Assembly (NCBI GenBank): GCA_029262175.1
Contig: JAJCZV010000049.1
Span: forward strand, 1-44,789
From: Gemmatimonadota bacterium
GTDB taxonomy: Bacteria; Gemmatimonadota; Gemmatimonadetes; Palauibacterales; Palauibacteraceae
DNA length: 44,789 nt
Reading direction: 5' to 3'
Under the pieces are notes generated by a model. The model ran no database searches. It saw nothing but the letters and a program-made list of their open reading frames with translations, and was not told the DNA's origin. The translations under genes and the position numbers were made by a program. Below are positions 1 through 7,924 of this stretch, piece after piece. Positions within the stretch are counted from its first letter, which is position 1; every line of letters begins with the position of its first letter.

Positions 1-273
1 AGCGTGCTCAACCCCAAGATCGCGGTGTTCTTCCTCGCGTTCTTGCCGCAGTTCGTGGTTTCGGGTCGCGGCCCGGTCGCGCAGCAGGTTTTGTGGCTAG
101 GGCTCACGTATGTTCTGTTGGCAGTCGTGACCGATAGTACCTACGTCCTGATCGCGGGCGGTCTGCGAGAGCGCTTGAGCGCGCGCGTGGCGCAGAGCCC
201 CTGGCCGCGCTACGCAAGTGGGGCGGTCTACATCGGATTGGGCGTGAGCACCGCAGTGACGGGCCGCCGCTAG
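1..273 (+). CDS. LysE/RhtB-family amino-acid exporter, C-terminal part
   Basis: Only the last 90 residues are inside the window; the reading frame is open to base 1, so the gene starts upstream. The visible part opens with the family-typical segment NPKIAVFFLAFLPQFV, followed by a membrane helix (WLGLTYVLLAVVTDSTYVLIAGG) and a final helix near the end (YASGAVYIGLGVSTAV). LysE/RhtB proteins are about 200-residue inner-membrane proteins exporting amino acids or related metabolites. The substrate cannot be told from this fragment. The GTG at base 4 should not be taken as the start, because it would cut the family's N-terminal half. Confidence 0.85.
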   Translation, partial: SVLNPKIAVFFLAFLPQFVVSGRGPVAQQVLWLGLTYVLLAVVTDSTYVLIAGGLRERLSARVAQSPWPRYASGAVYIGLGVSTAVTGRR

Positions 274-350
274 CCTCCGCGCGCCGCGACGCTAGCTTTC
301 GCGCCAGAACGAGTGTTGCGCACCAACCCCCACCGTTTTTCCGGGAGCAC

Positions 351-1034
351 ATGGCGAAAGAGCGCAGATATAAGGAAGAGGAGGCGAAAGAGATTTTCGG
401 TCTCGCCGTCCATCGCGACGACCCTGAACCCCTCGCCCTATCCGATGAAGATGGATTGACGCTCGCCGAACTCCAGGACGTCGGACGTGAGATCGGTGTG
501 ACCCCAGGCCGAATCGCGGAGGCGGCCCATGCCCTGGAGTCCCGACGGGTAGGGGCCGCCCGCGGGAAGTTCTGGGGCGTTCCGATTTCCGTGGACCGGA
601 CGGTGGACCTGCAGCGGGACCTGACGGACCGTGAATGGGACGTCCTGGTGGGAGAACTTCGAGAGACGTTTGGTGCGCGCGGTCGGGTTACGTCACACGG
701 TGGAATTCGCGAATGGACCAACGGCAACCTGCATGCGTTCTTGGAGCCGGTGGAGTCCGGGCATCGGCTCCGCCTCGGGACCTTCAAGGGGACGGCGAGG
801 CCAGCGCTTCGGCTGGGGGGCGTCGGTTTGTTTCTCAGTCTGATGTTGCTCACGCTGTTTATCGGTGAGCAGCTCCCGCCTGCGGCGTTCGTGGCATCCT
901 TGCTCGTGCTAGCCAGCGGCGGGGTGTTGGGCACCACTATGATCAAGTTGCCTCGGTGGGCGCGCGAACGTGAGGACCAGATGAACTACATCGCGGGTCG
1001 AGTCGTCGCGTTGATTGCCGACCAACCCGAATAG
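351..1034 (+). CDS. Hypothetical membrane protein with N-terminal helical domain
   Basis: A 227-residue protein of unknown function. The ATG has GGGAG just upstream. The N-terminal third is charged and helical (MAKERRYKEEEAKEIF, then a segment like LTLAELQDVGREIGV), a layout I associate with uncharacterised Gemmatimonadota proteins; this is memory, not a search. A middle soluble domain (residues about 75-150) contains several Trp and Arg. Two hydrophobic helices follow (about 158-175 and 180-200), then a short charged tail. The long frame on the opposite strand is a shadow. It is 64 bases upstream of the NTF2-like gene and may or may not be co-transcribed. Confidence 0.7.
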   Translation: MAKERRYKEEEAKEIFGLAVHRDDPEPLALSDEDGLTLAELQDVGREIGVTPGRIAEAAHALESRRVGAARGKFWGVPISVDRTVDLQRDLTDREWDVLVGELRETFGARGRVTSHGGIREWTNGNLHAFLEPVESGHRLRLGTFKGTARPALRLGGVGLFLSLMLLTLFIGEQLPPAAFVASLLVLASGGVLGTTMIKLPRWAREREDQMNYIAGRVVALIADQPE

Positions 1035-1098
1035 GCTGAGCTCAGCCGGCTCCGGGATTGGGCGGCCCGACCATGTGAGCGGTTTTCCGGGAGAGAAG

Positions 1099-1584
1099 AT
1101 GAGAACGAGTCGGCGGTTCTTTTGGGCAGTGGCCGTCATACTGGCCAGCCAAGCGAGCTTCACTCCGGCGGCGGCGCAGACCGCCTCGGAGCTGGACGCG
1201 TATTGGGCGGAGGTATCGCGGACGGTGGCGGAAGGAGATTTTGAAGGCTACGCCGCGCTGTACCATGACGATGCGGTGCTCGTGGCGAGCGCGGGCAGTC
1301 ATCCCATCGCGGCAGCGCTCGCGGATTGGAAACAAGGCTTCGTCGATACGAAGGCCGGCAAGAACAAGTCGTCCGTCGAGTTCCGATTCTCGCGGCGACT
1401 CCATGACGGCACCACGGCCCACGAGACCGGTATTTTCAGCTTCCGTCTTGAGACCGCGGCCGGCGACGTCACGGTCGGGTACACGCGCTTCGAGGCCCTG
1501 CTCGTCAAGAAGGACGGTTGGAAGATGGTCATGGAGCACCAGCAGTCGCAGGCGACCGCCGAGGAATGGAACGCGTTGCACTAG
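1099..1584 (+). CDS. Secreted SnoaL/NTF2-like (DUF4440-type) protein
   Basis: 161 residues from the ATG at 1099, which has the ribosome site GGGAGAGAAG directly upstream; the frame is open further upstream but that part is not protein-like. A Sec signal peptide (RRFFWAVAVILASQASFTPAAA) probably ends after AAAQ. The mature part is a small cone-shaped alpha+beta fold of the NTF2/SnoaL type: helix with YWAEVSRTVAEGDFEGYAALY, then HDDAVLVAS and a C-terminal strand KDGWKMVMEHQQSQ. Such proteins are ligand-binding or small lyase/isomerase domains. The next gene starts 10 bases on, so it is probably co-transcribed with the molybdenum hydroxylase and may act on the same exported substrate; that is inference. 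Confidence 0.75.
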   Translation: MRTSRRFFWAVAVILASQASFTPAAAQTASELDAYWAEVSRTVAEGDFEGYAALYHDDAVLVASAGSHPIAAALADWKQGFVDTKAGKNKSSVEFRFSRRLHDGTTAHETGIFSFRLETAAGDVTVGYTRFEALLVKKDGWKMVMEHQQSQATAEEWNALH

Positions 1585-1593
1585 GAGAACCGC

Positions 1594-2094
1594 ATGAGTG
1601 AGGTCACGCTAAAGGTAAACGGCGAGACGCATACCCTCGACGTCGACCCCACGACGCCGTTGCTCTATGTGCTTCGAAACGACCTCGGGCTACGGGGACC
1701 GCGATTCGGCTGTGGGCTGGGTCAGTGCGGAGCCTGCACCGTCCTCGTCGATGGAACGGCCGTTCGTTCTTGTACTCGGTCGACCTCCAGCGTGACCGGC
1801 GAAATCACGACACTCGAAGGTCTCGCGGTGAACGGCGAACTCCACCCCGTGCAGAAGGCGTGGATCGAAGAACAGGTGCCGCAGTGCGGGTTCTGTCAGA
1901 ACGGGCAGATCCTCACCGCCAAGGCCATGCTCGATCGCAATCCGAATCCGACCGACGCGGAGCTTCGCCGCGGGATGAACGGTGTCATCTGTCGATGTAT
2001 GACCTACTACCGCATCCATGCAGCGATTCGGCGAGCCGCGGATTCCATGGCGTCTCAGGACGCCCCCGAAAGCGGCGCGGAGGCGGGTCTATGA
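1594..2094 (+). CDS. Molybdenum hydroxylase, 2x[2Fe-2S] small subunit (isoquinoline 1-oxidoreductase alpha type)
   Basis: 166 residues, usual length for the iron-sulfur subunit of two-subunit xanthine-dehydrogenase-family enzymes (IorA type). An N-terminal plant-ferredoxin-like domain carries the first cluster motif, CGLGQCGACTVLVDG with a further Cys in AVRSC (residues about 40-62). The C-terminal helical domain carries the second cluster motif, CGFCQNGQI and CRC (about 100-140). It passes electrons from the molybdopterin subunit to an external acceptor; there is no FAD subunit gene alongside, consistent with the IorAB layout. Its stop overlaps the start of the large subunit by four bases (ATGA), so the two are translationally coupled. 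Substrate unknown. Confidence 0.93.
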   Translation: MSEVTLKVNGETHTLDVDPTTPLLYVLRNDLGLRGPRFGCGLGQCGACTVLVDGTAVRSCTRSTSSVTGEITTLEGLAVNGELHPVQKAWIEEQVPQCGFCQNGQILTAKAMLDRNPNPTDAELRRGMNGVICRCMTYYRIHAAIRRAADSMASQDAPESGAEAGL

Positions 2095-4514
2095 AACGCG
2101 TCGACGTGATTCCGGAACATCTGAACAAGGCGCTCGAACCGTGGACGGGAACGACGTCACGTCGAGATTTTCTTCGGACTTCCGGGCTTTTTGTGCTGGG
2201 TTTTGGCGGGGTGGGCTTTGTGGGACCGAGCGTACTCGGCTCGGGGTTGGGGTCCTATGACGTCGGCCCTGACAGCGCCGCGCCCTACCCTCATCCCGAT
2301 TTCCGTCTGCTCGATTCCTGGCTCGTCGTCCACGAGGACGGAACGGCGACGTTCTACGTCGGAAAAACCGATGGAGGGCAGGGGACCGGGACGGCGTTCC
2401 GTCAGATCATGTGCGACGAACTGGACCTCGCGTATGAGAGCAGCACGCTCGTAATGGGCCGTACCGACATGACGGTCGACCAAGGCGGCTCGGGTGGTTC
2501 CGACGCGATCGAACGCGATGCGGTTGCGGCCCGTCGGGTCGCCGCAGAGGCGCGTCGGGTATTGATGGAGATGGGATCCGAGCGATTGGGCGTGGCCACG
2601 AACGAGTTGGTCGTGAGCGAGGGCGTCATCTCGGTGCGGCGCGATGCCTCCAAGACGGTGACGTACGGAGATTTGATCGGAGGGCGACGCTTCGACGTGG
2701 CGCTGACGGGAGACAACGTCAACGCGACGGCTGGAGTCGCCAGCGTCAAACCGGTTCAAGACTTGAAGCTCGTGGGTCAGCCGATCCCCCGATACGACAT
2801 CCCGGCGAAGGTCGACGGGTCGCTGGAATGGGCCGTGGACGTTCGTCTTCCCGGGATGGTTCACGCGCGCAACGTGAAGCCGCCGCTTGCGGGCGCGCGG
2901 GTCGTTCGGATCGACGAGTCGTCGATCCGAGAGATACCGGGCTTGCTCCGCGTCGTGCACAAGGGCAACTACGTGGCGGTCGTCTGCGAGCGCGAAGAGC
3001 AAGCCGTGCAGGCGGCGACCCAGCTCGACGTGCAGTGGGCGCCTCCGAGGACCGCGCCGTTTCCTTCTTCGGAAGACTTGTTTTCCTTCCTGCGAGACGC
3101 GTCCCCGATGTCGCGAACTCGCACCACGGGATCGCGAACCGTACCCCTCGCTCGCGTTGAGGGCGATCCGGAGCAGGCGTTGGCGGCCGCGTCGACGATC
3201 GTCGAAGCGGAGTACGACTTTCCGTTCCAGGGACATACGGCGATCGGTCCGGCGCACGGCCTGGCCGATCCCTCCGACGGGCAGATGACGATCTACACAA
3301 ACGACATGAAGCCCTACAGCCTGAGAACCGGGGTCGCGGAGTTTCTCGACATGCCGCCCGAGCAGGTGCGTGTCATTTGGATGGACGGTCCGCAGTTATA
3401 TGGACGCACGGCCGCCGACGACGCGGGCTTCGAGGCGGCATACCTGGCCAAAGAGATCGGGCGTCCGGTCCGGGTCCAGTGGATGCGGCACGAGGAAACC
3501 GCCTGGGATACGAAGGGACCCGCCTTTGCCTTCAACTTGAAGGGGGGACTCGACGCTGATGGCGATGTGGTCGCCCTGGATTATCGAGCCCGCGTGGCCG
3601 ACTACGCCCACGTCGGGTACAACCAACCGGACACCGTGTTGATCGCGCAGCTCATGGGGATCAGGCCGAATCGGCCCGCGCCCGGAGGCGCCCCCGGGCC
3701 GTCGGAGATGTACTCGATTCCGAACCGGCGGGAGGAGACACTCGTGGTGCGCTTTCCTCTGGCATTCGAGACGCCGCTCCGTACCGGGAATCTGCGAGAC
3801 CCCAACGGACCGCAGACCACTTTTGCGGGCGAGTCGTTTATCGATGAGTTGGCGGTCGCCGCCGGCGCCGACCCGGTCGAGTTTCGACTGAGACATCTTC
3901 GCAAGAGCGACGATGACGACGCGGCCTTCTTGCGCGCGCGCTCGATCGCGGTGATCGAAGCCGCGGCCGAGGCGTACGGGTGGGAGGCCAGACTTTCGCC
4001 GAAACCGAGAGGGACGGGGACGATCCTCACAGGGCGGGGCATCGCCTATGCGCACCGCGCCCGCACGACCGTCGCCGAGATCGCGGAAGTGGAAGTGGAT
4101 CGCACGACGGGCCGCGTATGGGTAAAGCGCATCGTGTGCGCACACGACTGCGGGCTGGTGATCAATCCCGACGGACTGCGAAGTACCATCCAGGGCAATC
4201 TCCTCCACGGCATCAGCCGAACCCTGTACGAAGAAGTGCAGTTCGATACTGAGAAGGTGACCAGCGTCGACTGGCGGACGCACCCAACGCTGAGACACGC
4301 GGACACGCCCGAGCACATCGACATCGTGGTGGTGAACGGCGACCCGAATCCCCGACGGCCCGACTTGCCGGCCTATGGCGCCGGTGAACCGTCCATCAAA
4401 CCGCTCGGCGCCGCGGTCGCGAACGCGGTCTTCGACGCGACCGGCGTCCGCTTCCGTCGCGCGCCGTTGCGACCCGAGCGGATCCTCGCGGGCCTCGCGG
4501 ACGCCGACGGATAG
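2091..4514 (+). CDS. Molybdenum hydroxylase, molybdopterin large subunit with Tat signal (isoquinoline 1-oxidoreductase beta type)
   Basis: 807 residues from the ATG at 2091, overlapping the small subunit by ATGA; the frame extends upstream but only as a shadow of that gene. The N-terminus has a twin-arginine signal (SRRDFLRTSGLFVLGFGG, about residues 23-42), so the complex is probably folded in the cytoplasm and exported, with the signal-less small subunit carried along. Aldehyde-oxidase/xanthine-dehydrogenase molybdopterin domains follow, including DGPQLYGRTAADDAGFEAA, FETPLRTGNLRDPNGPQ and the C-terminal GAGEPSIKPLGAA, whose Glu matches the conserved catalytic base. Members hydroxylate N-heterocycles or oxidise aldehydes. 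No XdhC/CoxF-type maturation factor is adjacent. Confidence 0.92.
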   Translation: MKRVDVIPEHLNKALEPWTGTTSRRDFLRTSGLFVLGFGGVGFVGPSVLGSGLGSYDVGPDSAAPYPHPDFRLLDSWLVVHEDGTATFYVGKTDGGQGTGTAFRQIMCDELDLAYESSTLVMGRTDMTVDQGGSGGSDAIERDAVAARRVAAEARRVLMEMGSERLGVATNELVVSEGVISVRRDASKTVTYGDLIGGRRFDVALTGDNVNATAGVASVKPVQDLKLVGQPIPRYDIPAKVDGSLEWAVDVRLPGMVHARNVKPPLAGARVVRIDESSIREIPGLLRVVHKGNYVAVVCEREEQAVQAATQLDVQWAPPRTAPFPSSEDLFSFLRDASPMSRTRTTGSRTVPLARVEGDPEQALAAASTIVEAEYDFPFQGHTAIGPAHGLADPSDGQMTIYTNDMKPYSLRTGVAEFLDMPPEQVRVIWMDGPQLYGRTAADDAGFEAAYLAKEIGRPVRVQWMRHEETAWDTKGPAFAFNLKGGLDADGDVVALDYRARVADYAHVGYNQPDTVLIAQLMGIRPNRPAPGGAPGPSEMYSIPNRREETLVVRFPLAFETPLRTGNLRDPNGPQTTFAGESFIDELAVAAGADPVEFRLRHLRKSDDDDAAFLRARSIAVIEAAAEAYGWEARLSPKPRGTGTILTGRGIAYAHRARTTVAEIAEVEVDRTTGRVWVKRIVCAHDCGLVINPDGLRSTIQGNLLHGISRTLYEEVQFDTEKVTSVDWRTHPTLRHADTPEHIDIVVVNGDPNPRRPDLPAYGAGEPSIKPLGAAVANAVFDATGVRFRRAPLRPERILAGLADADG

Positions 4515-4543
4515 ACGTCAATCCACGCCGCGCTTGCATCGCC

Positions 4544-6241
4544 TTAGCGCAGATCGCGAGTCGAGGCCAGCCGCGCCCGACCGATGCGCTCTACAGAGGT
4601 ATAAACGACGGAGTCGGGACCGGCCCAATCGGCCACCGCGACATGCTCTGTGGCGGCAACGATCGATCGGCTCGAGCCGCCCTCGGCCGAAACGACATAG
4701 GCCCCAACGCCTCCTTCGCTTTCCGCGACAAACAGGACCTCGCTGCCGTCGGGCGAGAGTCGCGGATGGAGGTGCGGGACGGCTCCGCGCGTCAGGACTT
4801 GAACGTCCCCCGTCGTTAGACTGATTCTCGCCAGTCGTGGGAGGTCGTCCCCGCCTCCGCGCGTCTGGTGGAGCGAAGCAACGACCCAATCCCCAGAGCG
4901 TGGGCAATCGAGCCCTCCACGCTCGATGACGTGGGCGCCGACGCGGTGGGCGCTGCCCCCTTCTTCGACGCGCCACAGCTCGAACTGTTCTACGTAGGCG
5001 ATCTCGGCCCAGCCAAAGACGATCGCCTCCGGCCCGCAGAACGAGGGAAAGGCAACGTTAGAAAGATCTGTCCAGCGCTTCGACCCCCCTGAGCCGAGGT
5101 CGTGAACCATGAGCTGCGCATGGGTCTGGTCGCCGCCGCTCGTAACGTAGACGAGGCGCTCCCCATCGATGGCGAAGCGAGGCGTCCCGTCGTTGACGCG
5201 GCCCGCGCTCAACCGTGTCTCGGTGCCCCTCGTCACGTCGCGGAGGACGACGTTTCCTTCGTTGCCGAACCGGTTCGTCTCGAAGGCAAGGGTGCCTCCG
5301 TCCGGCGACCAATCCGGGTTTCGGTCTACGGCGTTCGCTACAGGTTCGCCTACAGGAGTCCGGTCGCCTCCGCGCCGAGACGTGACCACAAGGCGGGATT
5401 CGTACGAATCTTCCACGTAGATCAAAGCCTTGCCATCGGGCCTCCAATCCGGGTAGTCCGCGCCGACTTCGGGATCGGCGACGAGAACGGGCTCGCCCCC
5501 CTCGGCGGGAACGACCCACAGTCCGCCTGACTCCGTCCGGTCGGAGGCGAATGCGATCCAATTGCCGTCCGGACTCCAGGCCGGGCGGTAGTCCTCGAAT
5601 TCGCTACGCAGGACCTCAGTGACATCGCCCCCGGACACGCCGACCGTCGCGATGTCCGTCCACCCGTGCCACGTAGGATAAAAGGTGATGCGGGCACCGT
5701 CGGGCGAGAACTTCGGCTGGTACTCGCTGCCGGCGTGAGTCGTGACCTGCCGGGCGCCGGCTCCGTCCGGTTGAATCACCCAGACGTCCCAGCTTCCCGC
5801 CGCTTGCGACACGTAGGTGATGAGGTCCCCTCGAGGCGACCAATCGGGCGTTGAATACATATGGGCCGGGTCGGTGAGTCGACGAGTCTCGCCGCTCTCG
5901 ATGTGGATCGTCCAAAGACCCGCATTGCCATCCTGGTTGGTTTGATAGACCAGCGCCTTTCCGTCGGGCGACCATGCCGGCCGCGTTTCGTCGAAGGGAG
6001 GGCCCGTCAAACGATGCACGCTCTCATCGGTCGTACTTACGATGTAGAGGTCGAGGGTGCCTTCCCGGTCCGAGCTGAATGCGATCCATTGCGCGTCGAA
6101 TGAATAGCGAGGACGAACGACGGTGCCGGGCCACTCGAGCAAGACCCGGGGTAGTTCCAGCGAAACATCGATCGGCGGCGCGGCTCCGCATGCCACCGCA
6201 AACAGGAGCGTCCCCAGAAGCAGCGAGCGAGGACTCGTCAT
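4544..6241 (-). CDS. PD40 (TolB-like) beta-propeller lipoprotein
   Basis: 565 residues starting at the ATG at 6241; upstream extension only overlaps the next gene. The N-terminus MTSPRSLLLGTLLFAVAC looks like a lipoprotein signal with Cys18, though Ala at -3 is not ideal. The rest is a series of PD40/WD40-like blades, each with a variant of W-S-P-D-G (for example RPAWSPDGKALVYQ, TPDWSPRGDLITYV, RPAWSPDGNWIAFA, NPDWSPDGGTLAFE) followed by a strand with D-R or N-rich turns. Propellers of this kind bind partner proteins or peptides outside the cytoplasm; no enzyme domain is attached. It begins two bases after the stop of the DUF1579-like gene, so the two form an operon. Confidence 0.85.
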   Translation of the reverse strand: MTSPRSLLLGTLLFAVACGAAPPIDVSLELPRVLLEWPGTVVRPRYSFDAQWIAFSSDREGTLDLYIVSTTDESVHRLTGPPFDETRPAWSPDGKALVYQTNQDGNAGLWTIHIESGETRRLTDPAHMYSTPDWSPRGDLITYVSQAAGSWDVWVIQPDGAGARQVTTHAGSEYQPKFSPDGARITFYPTWHGWTDIATVGVSGGDVTEVLRSEFEDYRPAWSPDGNWIAFASDRTESGGLWVVPAEGGEPVLVADPEVGADYPDWRPDGKALIYVEDSYESRLVVTSRRGGDRTPVGEPVANAVDRNPDWSPDGGTLAFETNRFGNEGNVVLRDVTRGTETRLSAGRVNDGTPRFAIDGERLVYVTSGGDQTHAQLMVHDLGSGGSKRWTDLSNVAFPSFCGPEAIVFGWAEIAYVEQFELWRVEEGGSAHRVGAHVIERGGLDCPRSGDWVVASLHQTRGGGDDLPRLARISLTTGDVQVLTRGAVPHLHPRLSPDGSEVLFVAESEGGVGAYVVSAEGGSSRSIVAATEHVAVADWAGPDSVVYTSVERIGRARLASTRDLR

Positions 6242-6242
6242 G

Positions 6243-6797
6243 CTAGCGTCGCCGGAAGACCGAGCGGTCCTGAACGCCCCAGGTCTCTCCCTGGTCCAGG
6301 GAGAGCTCAAAGGTGTAGACGAACGACTCGTCGTCCTGAACCGCAAACCGCTGTCGTGCGCAAACGAAGGCGGCCTCACCTGGACGATGAAACAGCTCGG
6401 ACTCATGATACATTTCGGTTTGATACAACGTCGGAACCCCGCTTTCGATCCCACCATGATAGAAGAGAAAGAACGGCGTGCTCGACGAGTCGACCCACGT
6501 TTGGCTCCAGCGCCCTGCCTCATCCAAGCCCACGAAGGCTCGTGCTTCGTAAGGCCCCGACGTCGCTTTCCAAACCATCTCGAGCACCTTTCCGTCGAAC
6601 GCCGGCGTCACGGTCACACGTGCCACGTCGTCATCGACGCTCCACTGTCCGACAAGGAAGTCGAAGGCGTCCGGCGGCGCATCGAACGCTCGGCCGGCCG
6701 ATTCACAGATCGCTCGTTGCGCCGCAAGAGGGTCGGCGGTGAGCGTGCCCAACAGCACTCCACCGACGATGAACAGGGCTACACTTCGGTAACGCAT
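6243..6797 (-). CDS. Secreted DUF1579-like beta-barrel protein
   Basis: 184 residues with a clear Sec signal peptide (VALFIVGGVLLGTLTADPLAAQ, cleavage after LAA or LAAQ). The mature part starts with DFLVGQWSVDDD, the hallmark beginning of DUF1579-type domains, and continues with alternating strands (KVLEMVWKATSG, WSQTWVDSS, FVYTFELSLDQGETW). Members are small secreted barrels of unknown function, sometimes compared with nitrobindin/lipocalin-like folds. Typical length. It is the first gene of a two-gene unit with the PD40 lipoprotein, which starts immediately after its stop. Family assignment is from motif memory, not a profile search. Confidence 0.7.
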   Translation of the reverse strand: MRYRSVALFIVGGVLLGTLTADPLAAQRAICESAGRAFDAPPDAFDFLVGQWSVDDDVARVTVTPAFDGKVLEMVWKATSGPYEARAFVGLDEAGRWSQTWVDSSSTPFFLFYHGGIESGVPTLYQTEMYHESELFHRPGEAAFVCARQRFAVQDDESFVYTFELSLDQGETWGVQDRSVFRRR

Positions 6798-6833
6798 GGT
6801 CGCTCACTTTCGCTACGTGGTCGGGGGCTTGAG

Positions 6834-7781
6834 CTAGCGTCGAGACTTTCCCGCCACTGCCGGTAGGCTTTCGCTCGCCCCCCACTCGTTCCAGGAGCCG
6901 TCGTAGAAACGCGTGTCGAACCCGAGGTGTCGGGAGATGAGGTACGTGTAACTCGCACGCATCCCGATATAGCAATAGTTGACGACGATCCCCTCGGCGT
7001 CCGCCCCCGCCTCGGCCCACCGAGCCTTGACCTCGTCGAGGGCACGCAGGACAGGCTCCTCATCGGAAACCATGAGGTCGCCCCAGAAGAGGTTATAAGC
7101 CCCCGGAATGTGGCCCGGACGTTGATCTTCTCCGGACCGTTCGCCGGTGTACTCGTTTTCGGGGCGGGCATCGATAAGCGTCACCGATCCGTCTTCCAGG
7201 TGCTCGAAGATCCAGTCCGAGGTGACCAACACGTCGTCTCGAACATGGGCCGTGAAAGAACCCCGGGCGCTCGGGCTCGCCTCGGAGGCAAGCGCACGCC
7301 CTTCCGCCTTCCACGTTTCGATCCCGCCATCCAAAACGGAAGTGCGATCTCCAAGTCCGAGGTAGTCCAAAGACATGAAGATACGAGCGGGAAGGTGAGC
7401 CGAGCCGCTGCCGTAAACCACGACGCGGCTGTCATTCGAGACACCTGCTCCTTGGAGCGCTTCGACCATCTTCTCTACGGGCGTCAATTCGACGATGAGG
7501 CCGGTTGGCCCTTCATCGGCGAAGTCCCGATAGTCGATGAATCGCGCGCCGGCGATGTACTCCTCGGGCATGCCTCGCATGCTCATCCCGACGTGAAGCA
7601 GCACCAGATCGGGATCCGCAGCATGATCCGCAAGCCAATCGGTCGAGACCAAGACCTGCGGCTCCTGGGCGGTCGCGCGCGCCGGTACCGTGATCAATCC
7701 CGTGACAACGACGAGGGCGGCGAGGCCGACGCGGGCTCGACCGAGCGAGTGTCTTGTTTTGGTGAGAGCTGTATCGATCAT
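6834..7781 (-). CDS. Exported sulfurtransferase with two rhodanese domains
   Basis: 315 residues from the ATG at 7781, which has GGAG nine bases upstream; the longer frame upstream is not protein-like. A Sec signal peptide (ARVGLAALVVVTGLITVPARATAQ) precedes two rhodanese domains. The N-terminal inactive-type domain contains VLLHVGMSMRGMPEEYIAGARF; the C-terminal domain has TLIDARPENEY and the active loop NYCYIGMRAS, whose Cys is the persulfide-carrying nucleophile, then FYDGSWNEWG. This matches thiosulfate/3-mercaptopyruvate sulfurtransferases, which move sulfane sulfur to cyanide or thiols. An extracytoplasmic location suggests detoxification or use of thiosulfate in the periplasm. It follows the M56/HEAT gene at a 143-base gap. 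Confidence 0.9.
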   Translation of the reverse strand: MIDTALTKTRHSLGRARVGLAALVVVTGLITVPARATAQEPQVLVSTDWLADHAADPDLVLLHVGMSMRGMPEEYIAGARFIDYRDFADEGPTGLIVELTPVEKMVEALQGAGVSNDSRVVVYGSGSAHLPARIFMSLDYLGLGDRTSVLDGGIETWKAEGRALASEASPSARGSFTAHVRDDVLVTSDWIFEHLEDGSVTLIDARPENEYTGERSGEDQRPGHIPGAYNLFWGDLMVSDEEPVLRALDEVKARWAEAGADAEGIVVNYCYIGMRASYTYLISRHLGFDTRFYDGSWNEWGASESLPAVAGKSRR

Positions 7782-7924
7782 GGGTACCGCTCCGTTCCTG
7801 GTTCGATGTGAGGATCGCCTCTGCAAGAGGTCGGTTTGTTCGAGCGTGTTGTCGTTGTGAGGGCTCGCTCGCACCCCTTTGCCGTCTCTGTGGTTGATCG
7901 CCGTCGGATCCTGTTCACCGCCGA

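Noticed and set aside
4600..6200. Many recurring short DNA words such as CCGTCGGGCGA at roughly regular spacing, which could suggest a repeat array or CRISPR.
   Set aside because: They encode the WSPDG turn of PD40 blades (also at 10294-11208 and 17255-20257); spacing follows the blade length and the spacers are coding.
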